Assembly (NCBI GenBank): GCA_016200995.1
Contig: JACQDS010000019.1
Coordinates: 1 to 21,038, forward strand
Source: Candidatus Azambacteria bacterium
GTDB lineage: Bacteria > Patescibacteriota > Minisyncoccia > GWC2-36-17 > M10-OD1-4
Reading direction: 5' to 3'
DNA length: 21,038 nt
A program made the position numbers and the translations under genes. Positions 16,222-21,038 of this stretch are shown here, piece after piece. Under the pieces are notes generated by a model. That model did no database searches. It was not told the origin of the DNA and was given only the letters and a program-made list of their open reading frames with translations. The stretch's first letter is position 1; each line of letters opens with the position of its first letter.

Positions 16222-16289
16222 TACATTTTGTCATTTTGTGGATAACTTTTTTAAAAGTTAACCACCATATTCTATAATTTTCAAAATTG

Positions 16290-16298
16290 TGATATAAT
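16290..16298 (+). promoter_or_regulatory. Extended -10 promoter of rpmF-nusB
   Basis: TGA-TATAAT (16290-16298) is a perfect extended -10 element; the -35 region is weak (TTCTAT near 16270). It would give a leader of about 70 bases to rpmF. Other A/T-rich -10-like boxes at 16325-16330 and 16366-16371 lack partners, and the last is too close to the ATG. Confidence 0.42.
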
Positions 16299-16373
16299 GT
16301 AAAAATACTTGCCAAGAATGAAATTATAATATATGATACTGAAAATCATTAAGAAGAAACTAAGCTAAAATAT

Positions 16374-16610
16374 ATGGCAAATCCAAAGTCAAGACATAAT
16401 AGATCAAGAACGAACAGAAGAAGGACGCATCATGCTCTTAAGGCTGTCGCTCTCGCTTCCTGCCCGAAATGCAAAAGCCTTGTCCTGCCACATGTCGCTT
16501 GCGCAAATTGCGGATCGTACGCCGGCAGAGAAGTGGTGGATGTGATGGCAAAGCTTGATAAGAAAAAGAAGAAATCGGAAAAGCACGATCACAAAAAAGA
16601 CGAAAAATAA
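16374..16610 (+). CDS. rpmF: Large-subunit ribosomal protein L32 (bL32)
   Basis: Small protein of the 50S subunit. The 78 residues begin MANPKSRHNRSRTNRRRTHH, an L32 N-terminus, and contain a four-cysteine zinc ribbon, CPKCKSLVLPHVACANCG, near residues 30-47; the GYYAGREV-type segment of the family appears as GSYAGREVVDVM. A Lys/His/Glu-rich tail (KKKKKSEKHDHKKDEK) extends the protein beyond the usual 57-65 residues. It is followed after 42 bases by nusB; the spacer (16611-16652) contains AGCTAT/ATAGCT and a 12-base palindrome AGCTAATTAGCT but no T-tract, so cotranscription is likely. Confidence 0.95.
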   Translation: MANPKSRHNRSRTNRRRTHHALKAVALASCPKCKSLVLPHVACANCGSYAGREVVDVMAKLDKKKKKSEKHDHKKDEK

Positions 16611-16652
16611 TTAACCTAAAAAGCTATAACCTAATAGCTAATTAGCTGATCT

Positions 16653-17099
16653 ATGGCAAACAGGCACCTTTCAAGAAGTATAGCAATGCAATCCCTCTAT
16701 GAGTGGGATTTCAACGGCAGAAGCAAAGATCTGGACGAGATATTGAACAGAAATATTGCGGAGTTTGCTCCCGGAATATCGGATGTTGTTTTTGTCCACG
16801 AAATAGTGGATGGGGTAGTTGGATATTTTAATGAAATAAACGGCATGATAGAAAAATACGCTCCCGAGTGGCCGCTGGATCAGATCACCGTCGTTGATAG
16901 AAATGTCTTGAGGGTGGGGGTTTACGAGCTTGTTTACGGAGATAAAGAAAATGTTCCGCCAAAAGTCGCCATCAATGAAGCGATAGAGCTTGCAAAAACA
17001 TTCGGCGGGGAGTCGTCGGGGAAGTTCATCAACGGGGTTCTCGGCGCCATATACAAGAATTTATCGGAAAAAGAAAATTTAACGCAAGACCAAAAATAG
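16653..17099 (+). CDS. nusB: Transcription antitermination protein NusB
   Basis: RNA-binding all-helical protein that, with NusE (S10), assembles on boxA of rRNA leaders to prevent early termination. The 148 residues start [20 protein letters not shown], with the arginine-rich N-terminal helix, and carry the late family block [38 protein letters not shown] and [14 protein letters not shown]. Length is normal. It lies downstream of rpmF, probably in the same transcript, and ends within a strong intrinsic terminator. The stop codon TAG at 17097-17099 is inside the left arm of that hairpin. Confidence 0.95.
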   Translation: MANRHLSRSIAMQSLYEWDFNGRSKDLDEILNRNIAEFAPGISDVVFVHEIVDGVVGYFNEINGMIEKYAPEWPLDQITVVDRNVLRVGVYELVYGDKENVPPKVAINEAIELAKTFGGESSGKFINGVLGAIYKNLSEKENLTQDQK

Positions 17100-17136
17100 A
17101 AAATTACGAATTTCAAGATTCGTAATTTTCTATTTT
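17093..17136 (+). terminator. Strong intrinsic terminator after nusB
   Basis: An uninterrupted 18-base-pair stem: 17093-17110 against 17119-17136, loop TTTCAAGA, followed by further T's to 17138. The left arm overlaps the nusB stop. It should end the rpmF-nusB transcript in the plus direction and, being A-rich on the other flank, possibly transcripts from the opposite side. Confidence 0.85.
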
Positions 17137-17155
17137 TTGCCTTAAACAAAAATGA

Positions 17156-17290
17156 ATCCCGTTAGAGACTGCGTCCCGTTTAAAAATAGGAGTGTGAATA
17201 AAGTTAAAAATATGATAAAAATGTCGAGATCAGAAAAATCAATAATCAGTTCTCCGTTAAAATTTCTAACGGGACTGTCTCTAACGGGAT
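17156..17290 (+). repeat. Long inverted repeat spanning the rnc leader and start codon
   Basis: ATCCCGTTAGAGAC (17156-17169) pairs perfectly with GTCTCTAACGGGAT (17277-17290). After a small internal loop, TCCCGTT (17174-17180) pairs with AACGGGA (17268-17274). The right side holds two direct copies of CTAACGGGA (17266-17274 allowing one base, and 17281-17289), and CCGTTA (17254-17259) can pair locally with TAACGG (17267-17272) as an alternative fold. The rnc ATG (17289-17291) begins inside the right arm, so the fold would hide the start and supply about 21 base pairs of double-stranded RNA next to the gene for the enzyme that cuts such RNA. The promoter location is not clear. Confidence 0.75.
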
Positions 17291-17975
17291 GAATTTGGAA
17301 AAACTGGAAAATACCATAGGCGTAAATTTTAAAAACAAAGACCTGCTTCTGCAGGCTTTGACTCACAGGTCGTATCTTAATGAAAACCCGAAATTTCATC
17401 TGGATCACAATGAACGCCTTGAATTTTTAGGCGATGCGGTGCTTGAGCTTGCCGTCACGGAATATCTTTACAGAAATTATCCAAACCCCGAAGGCGAGCT
17501 GACATCTTGGAGGGCGTCTTTGGTGAATTCAAAAATGCTTGCTTCTATAGGTGCCAAACTTGAGATAAACGATATGCTTTTGCTTTCAAAGGGCGAAGCG
17601 AAAGATTCCGGCAGGGCAAGACAGTACATAATCACCAATGCCGTTGAGGCGATCATCGGCGCCGCATATCTTGACCAAGGCTATGAAGTGGCGGCGGATC
17701 TTATCAAGAGGTTTATTTTACCGGAGCTTAATGATATCATTGAAAAGAAGCTTCACAAGGACGCAAAAAGTCTTTTGCAGGAGCTGGCGCAAGAGAAGGT
17801 CAATATCACACCGGCTTACAAAGTTCTAAAAGAGTGGGGTCCGGATCATGACAGAAATTTCAGCGTTGGAGTTTTTTTAAATGAAGAAATAGCGGGAGAA
17901 GGTGAAGGCAGATCAAAGCAGGAAGCCCAGCAGTCGGCGGCGGAAAAAGCATTAAAGAATAAGGGCTGGAATTAA
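17289..17975 (+). CDS. rnc: Ribonuclease III
   Basis: Double-strand-specific endoribonuclease that processes rRNA precursors and mRNAs. The 228 residues hold the RNase III domain with the signature NERLEFLGDAVLEL (41-54; E42, E45 and D49 as expected catalytic or structural acids) and a C-terminal dsRNA-binding domain (about 155-226, ending EGEGRSKQEAQQSAAEKALK). The second acidic pair is altered: the usual D-x-x-E reads N117-A-V-E120, so the position equivalent to E. coli D114 is Asn while the E117 equivalent is kept. smc follows after 13 bases, the common rnc-smc arrangement. A terminator and a long inverted repeat precede it, so it is probably transcribed separately from nusB. Confidence 0.96.
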   Translation: MNLEKLENTIGVNFKNKDLLLQALTHRSYLNENPKFHLDHNERLEFLGDAVLELAVTEYLYRNYPNPEGELTSWRASLVNSKMLASIGAKLEINDMLLLSKGEAKDSGRARQYIITNAVEAIIGAAYLDQGYEVAADLIKRFILPELNDIIEKKLHKDAKSLLQELAQEKVNITPAYKVLKEWGPDHDRNFSVGVFLNEEIAGEGEGRSKQEAQQSAAEKALKNKGWN

Positions 17976-17988
17976 GCAAAAACAAAAA

Positions 17989-20184
17989 ATGTTTTTAAAG
18001 AGGCTTGAAGTACAAGGTTTTAAATCTTTCGCGCAAAAAACGGTTCTTGATTTTGAACGCGGAGTTTCGGCCGTTGTCGGTCCGAATGGCAGCGGAAAGT
18101 CAAATATCGCCGACGCCTTGAGATTCGTCCTTGGCGAGCAGGGGATGAAAAATATCAGAGCGAAAAAAAGCGAAGATCTGATATTTTCCGGTTCCGGCTC
18201 AAGAGCGAAGATGAATATCGCTCAAGCGACTTTGTATTTTGACAATACCGACAGAGCTTTTCCGGTGGACTTTGCCGAAGTCTCCGTTTCCAGAAAAATT
18301 TTCAGAGACGGCGAAAACCAATATTTCATAAATAACGCGCAGGTCAGACTCAGGGACTTGGCGGAGTTTATCGCCAAAGCAAAGCTAGGCCTCAAAGGCT
18401 ATACGATCATCAATCAGGGAATGGGCGATTATATTTTAAATGCTTCCCCAAAAGACAGGAAGGATATAATAGACGAAGCGCTCGGTCTCCGCGAGTTTCA
18501 GATAAAAAAGAACGAGGCGGCTTCCAAGCTCAATCAGACGCAAAACAATCTGGAAAAAACCGAAAGCATCATAAGAGAGCTGACTCCGCATTTGAGGTTT
18601 CTGGAAAGACAGGCGGAGAAACTTAAAGAAAAAGAGAGACTTGAAGGCGATCTGGCAAAGCTCCAAAAAAGCTTTATCGCAAGCAAATTCCATTCTTTAA
18701 AAAAAGAATCGGAAGGAAATTCAAAAAAGAAGGAGATCTTGCAAGGCGAGATATCAACTCTTGAAGAGAGTTTGAGAAGGATAAATTCCGAACTTGCCGA
18801 GGAGGAGAAAAAAGTTTCCGGATTTTTTGACGAGGTTGAGAGGTTGGAAAAAGAGCTTTTTAAAGTGGAGTCAAGAAAGAGCGAGCTTGAAAGGGAGCTT
18901 GGCAAGCTTGAAGGCGCTATAGGCTTTCAAGAAAGAAGGCAAGCCTCAAAGCCGGCTCCGCAATTTGCGCCGATAAGCATAGCCTACATAAAAGAAAAAC
19001 TTTCGGATATAAAAAATTTTTTAAGCGAAATACTTTCAGCTTCATCTTTTGAAGAGGCCAAAAAAAACGCCGACAACCTTTCTAAAATATTTGACAAGCT
19101 TTCAAAGGATGTGGAGGCCGGCAAAGTGCCGATAGAGTCTTCATTTGAAGAGAAAGAGGACGGCGAAAAAGAGGAGGTTTTGAAGCTAAAAAAAGAAAAA
19201 GAGGAGGTTTTGGCTTTGCTCAATGAGGTCAATAAGTCGTTTTTTGAAGTGAAAGAGAAAATAAAAAGCCTGAATCTCAGCAATCACAAAGAGAAAGAGA
19301 ATATTTTTAATTTAAGAGGCGAGAAGAGCGAGAAAGAGCATAAGCTCAATTCAGCGCAAAGAGATATTCGCGAGGTTGTCATCCAAGAGGAAAGAATAAA
19401 AACGGAGCTTGATATTCTGCGCAAAGAGAAAGAGGCTCTTTTGTCCGGCGAGGAGATGTTTTCCGCGGATGAGATGAGTGTTTTGAATATGCCTGACTTG
19501 GCAAACATCTCAAGAGATATAGAAAGGATAAAGATAAAGCTTGAAACGGTGGAGTTGATAGATATTTCAGTCGTTAGCGAATACGAGGAAACAAAAGAGA
19601 GAGTTGAATTTTTAAAGAAGGAGGCAGGCGATCTTAACGCCGCCATCGCGTCTCTAAACTCCACCATCTTGAAATTAAATTCAGAAATAGAAGAGATCTT
19701 TAAAAAATCTTTCAGTTCTATCAGCAAGAATTTCAACAAATATTTCAGCATACTTTTCAATGGCGGTTCGGCAAGGCTTGAGATGGTCCGGGAAGAAAAA
19801 GGCGATGAGGATGTCGGAGAAGAGAAAAAAGAGAGTGTTTTGGGCGTTGATGTTTTTGTTTCATTGCCAAGAAAAAAAGTTGAAAGCCTTTCGGTGCTTT
19901 CCGGAGGCGAGAGGACGCTTTCTTCTCTGGCTCTTCTTTTTGCTTTGGTCTCTACCTCGCCACCGCCATTTTTGGTTTTGGACGAGGTTGACGCGCCTTT
20001 GGACGAAGCGAATGCCGGTAGATTTCTAAAGATCCTTGATGATTTAAAAGATCATACTCAGTTTGTCATTATTACTCACAACAGAGAGACGATGCGAAAA
20101 GCGGATATCCTTTACGGCGTGGCGATGCAAGAAGACGGAGTGTCAAAACTTCTATCTCTTAAATTTGAAGATGCCCTCAATTAA
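17989..20184 (+). CDS. smc: Short SMC ATPase without a canonical hinge domain
   Basis: Chromosome-organising ABC-type ATPase. Both head halves are complete: MFLKRLEVQGFKSFAQKTVL, Walker A GPNGSGKS at 31-38, Q-loop INQGMGDYIL; then signature LSGGERTLSSLALLFAL at 637-653, Walker B FLVLDEVDAPLDE, and H-loop IITHN. At 731 residues it is far shorter than typical SMC (about 1100-1200). Charged coiled coil runs from about 165 to 318 and from about 389 to 610. Between them, in place of the roughly 150-residue glycine-rich hinge, is only a proline-containing linker (ASKPAPQFAPIS, 319-330) and a short helical segment (to about 388). No CxxC zinc hook is present, which excludes Rad50/SbcC. It follows rnc; scpA and scpB are not in the window. 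An annotation of smc is best supported by heads and synteny. Confidence 0.9.
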   Translation: MFLKRLEVQGFKSFAQKTVLDFERGVSAVVGPNGSGKSNIADALRFVLGEQGMKNIRAKKSEDLIFSGSGSRAKMNIAQATLYFDNTDRAFPVDFAEVSVSRKIFRDGENQYFINNAQVRLRDLAEFIAKAKLGLKGYTIINQGMGDYILNASPKDRKDIIDEALGLREFQIKKNEAASKLNQTQNNLEKTESIIRELTPHLRFLERQAEKLKEKERLEGDLAKLQKSFIASKFHSLKKESEGNSKKKEILQGEISTLEESLRRINSELAEEEKKVSGFFDEVERLEKELFKVESRKSELERELGKLEGAIGFQERRQASKPAPQFAPISIAYIKEKLSDIKNFLSEILSASSFEEAKKNADNLSKIFDKLSKDVEAGKVPIESSFEEKEDGEKEEVLKLKKEKEEVLALLNEVNKSFFEVKEKIKSLNLSNHKEKENIFNLRGEKSEKEHKLNSAQRDIREVVIQEERIKTELDILRKEKEALLSGEEMFSADEMSVLNMPDLANISRDIERIKIKLETVELIDISVVSEYEETKERVEFLKKEAGDLNAAIASLNSTILKLNSEIEEIFKKSFSSISKNFNKYFSILFNGGSARLEMVREEKGDEDVGEEKKESVLGVDVFVSLPRKKVESLSVLSGGERTLSSLALLFALVSTSPPPFLVLDEVDAPLDEANAGRFLKILDDLKDHTQFVIITHNRETMRKADILYGVAMQEDGVSKLLSLKFEDALN

Positions 20185-20386
20185 TATATTTTGGGAATAC
20201 TTCAGATTCCAAGAATTTAATAAAATAATTAAAGAAGGTGAATTGATTATTAAGTCGGGTCGCCCTGTTGATATTGAACTTCTTAAGGTTATCGGATTAG
20301 CTTATGATCAGGATGCTATAAATACAAAAAATAAGGCAAGAAAAAAAAGCACCAAAAAAGCGCCAAAAAGATTTTTAGAACTATAG
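20171..20386 (+). CDS. N-terminal part of a frameshifted TPR protein
   Basis: A 71-residue reading frame, MPSINIFWEYFRFQEFNKII onwards, starting at an ATG that overlaps the last 14 bases of smc. It contains one helix pair of tetratricopeptide type (FNKIIKEGELIIKSGRPVDIELLKVIGLAYD) and then a run of Lys/Arg, ending KAPKRFLEL. The next frame back, open across the same DNA from the A8 tract, reads on as KIFRTIVKKYPESDAGYRGL, the natural next TPR helix, so this is the first part of a gene of about 200 residues broken near 20341-20348. Codon use is more A/T-rich than in smc. An alternative, longer frame start inside smc (20063) has no support. Confidence 0.6.
   Translation: MPSINIFWEYFRFQEFNKIIKEGELIIKSGRPVDIELLKVIGLAYDQDAINTKNKARKKSTKKAPKRFLEL
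20341..20348 (+). other. A8 tract at the TPR frame break
   Basis: Eight A's after AAGGCAAG. A -1 shift here joins the upstream frame (20171-20386) to the downstream TPR frame. It could be a sequencing or assembly error, an inactivating mutation, polymerase slippage, or a programmed site of the A-AAA-AAA kind. Confidence 0.55.
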
Positions 20387-20466
20387 TAAAAAAATATCCA
20401 GAATCCGATGCTGGATATAGAGGTCTTGGTCTTGTAGAGCTACATCAAAACCATCTTAAAAAATCT

Positions 20467-20775
20467 ATGGAATTTTATCAGACGGCATTAATCGTAAATC
20501 CAAAAAATAAATCAACATATATTTCGCTTGGCAATGTTTTTAAAGCGCAGAAAAGGTATACTGACGCCTTAAGATGCTATAAACGATGTTTGTCTGATGA
20601 AGGTAATATTTTAGCAGCTCTTATTAATATCGCTATGGTGTATGATAAATGCGGCAAGCCATCGCTGGCAAGAAAATACGCAAAAAAAGCTTTAGGTCTT
20701 ATGAAGAATAAGAATGATAATGATAATGATAATGGTTTTTTAGTATTTAAAAGCGTTTTGGAAAAGTTTATCTAA
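20467..20775 (+). CDS. C-terminal part of a TPR protein
   Basis: The 102 residues from the ATG at 20467 hold about two and a half tetratricopeptide repeats: MEFYQTALIVNPKNKSTYIS, then GNVFKAQKRYTDALRCYKRC and IAMVYDKCGKPSLARKYAKK, each with the small-residue and aromatic spacing of TPR helices. The same frame is open upstream to about 20341 and adds another repeat (AGYRGLGLVELHQNHLKKS), so the ATG is probably internal to a longer gene that begins at 20171 in another frame. Near the end is a microsatellite (GATAAT units, read as NDNDNDN, 20715-20734). TPR proteins mediate protein-protein contacts; no partner is evident. Confidence 0.75.
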   Translation: MEFYQTALIVNPKNKSTYISLGNVFKAQKRYTDALRCYKRCLSDEGNILAALINIAMVYDKCGKPSLARKYAKKALGLMKNKNDNDNDNGFLVFKSVLEKFI

Positions 20776-20822
20776 TATTTTGAATACTAACATGGATTTT
20801 GAATGTAGGAGGCTCTTAGAGC

Positions 20823-21005
20823 ATGCCGAGCCCCGACCTCCGCAAATTTCTTTTGTTGGTGTTTTTAGCTTTTCTCTCCGCCGTTCTTTGGGCGACGGCA
20901 GCCGTATACGGCAAATACTCTCCGGAGTTCCTTTTTATCTCTCTTTTAATCACCGACTCTTTGCATAAGCGTTTTTCCTTAATAATATTGACGCTTATGT
21001 ATTAG
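20823..21005 (+). CDS. Short ORF, possible truncated membrane-anchored protein
   Basis: Sixty residues, MPSPDLRKFLLLVFLAFLSA onward, with one strong hydrophobic helix (about 8-28) and then VYGKYSPEFLFIS before the sequence turns unrelated and stops. The helix plus this segment resembles the lead-in to metallo-beta-lactamase-fold proteins of the ComEC type, where a FLDVGQGD motif would come next; that motif is absent in all frames just downstream. It could be the stump of such a gene cut at about 20943, or a chance ORF. It is the only start in the window with a perfect AGGAGG (20807-20812), ten bases before the ATG. Confidence 0.3.
   Translation: MPSPDLRKFLLLVFLAFLSAVLWATAAVYGKYSPEFLFISLLITDSLHKRFSLIILTLMY
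20964..20999. repeat. Hairpin near the window end
   Basis: CATAAGCGT (20964-20972) pairs perfectly with ACGCTTATG (20991-20999) around an 18-base A/T-rich loop. It lies within the short ORF's last codons. No T-tract follows. The same CATAAGC...GCTTATG core occurs in the palindrome at 3089-3108. Confidence 0.45.
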
Positions 21006-21038
21006 CATAAAAAAGGGGCATTAGGTATTGAATGTAGG

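Larger units (their letters stand above)
20799..21038. repeat. Pair of 11-base direct repeats at the window end
   Basis: TTGAATGTAGG occurs at 20799-20809 and again at 21028-21038, the last bases of the window. The 218 bases between them hold a short ORF and a hairpin. The second copy may continue past the edge. It may be a target-site-like or recombination repeat, or the end of a contig at a repeat. Confidence 0.5.

Noticed and set aside
16211..16239. Perfect TTGACA on the plus strand as a -35 box
   Set aside because: No acceptable -10 lies 16-18 bases downstream (TTTTGT region); the minus-strand promoter overlapping this stretch fits much better.
16187..16315. Longer N-terminus for the minus-strand membrane protein, starting at 16315
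   Set aside because: The extra 43 residues do not look membrane-like and would place the good -10 box inside the coding region.
20715..20734. GATAAT microsatellite as a phase-variable tract
   Set aside because: It is in frame in units of six, so length changes would not shift the frame; it lies near the C-terminus and is probably neutral.

Overview
The window looks like part of a small-genome candidate phyla radiation (Patescibacteria, Parcubacteria-like) chromosome, or a metagenomic contig from one. The reasons are streamlined housekeeping genes with short gaps, several proteins trimmed relative to their families (PheT without its tRNA-binding domain, a very short SMC), a duplicated VirB2/TrbC-like membrane protein of the kind common in these genomes, and start codons that almost all lack a Shine-Dalgarno sequence. 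The assignment is inference from content; no rRNA gene or other phylogenetic marker was analysed computationally.

Layout. 1-3018: pheS (5' end cut off by the window) and pheT, the two subunits of phenylalanyl-tRNA synthetase. 3040-3185: a nested inverted repeat. 3206-5176: a promoter and gyrB, whose 3' end is damaged: the GyrB C-terminal tail is present but out of frame, and the conserved stretch between is missing. 5216-5833: a secreted or membrane protein made of two VirB2/TrbC-like halves. 5859-7240: a strong promoter, secE, nusG, a repeat-rich leader, rplK and a terminator; rplA, normally next to rplK, is absent. 7257-9153: a two-CBS-domain protein and an ArsB/NhaD-superfamily transporter, separated by a terminator-like hairpin. 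9172-11458: tmk, a GC-rich inverted repeat, and gatB without gatA or gatC. 11467-14682 (minus): dnaE, divergent from rnhB (14718-15359). 15368-16186 (minus): an unrecognised multi-pass membrane protein. 16290-20184: rpmF, nusB, a strong terminator, a long inverted repeat covering the rnc start, rnc and a hinge-less smc. 20171-20775: a TPR protein split by a frameshift at an A8 tract. 20776-21038: a short, probably truncated ORF between two copies of an 11-base repeat.

The genes serve translation (pheS, pheT, gatB, rplK, rpmF), transcription and secretion (nusG, nusB, secE), DNA replication, topology and segregation (dnaE, gyrB, smc), nucleotide supply (tmk) and RNA processing (rnc, rnhB). No tRNA, rRNA, CRISPR array, transposase or phage gene was seen. 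No wholly new multi-gene system is evident. The most notable signals are the hinge-less SMC, the deletion in gyrB, the PheT domain loss, the inverted repeat spanning the rnc start, and the split TPR gene.
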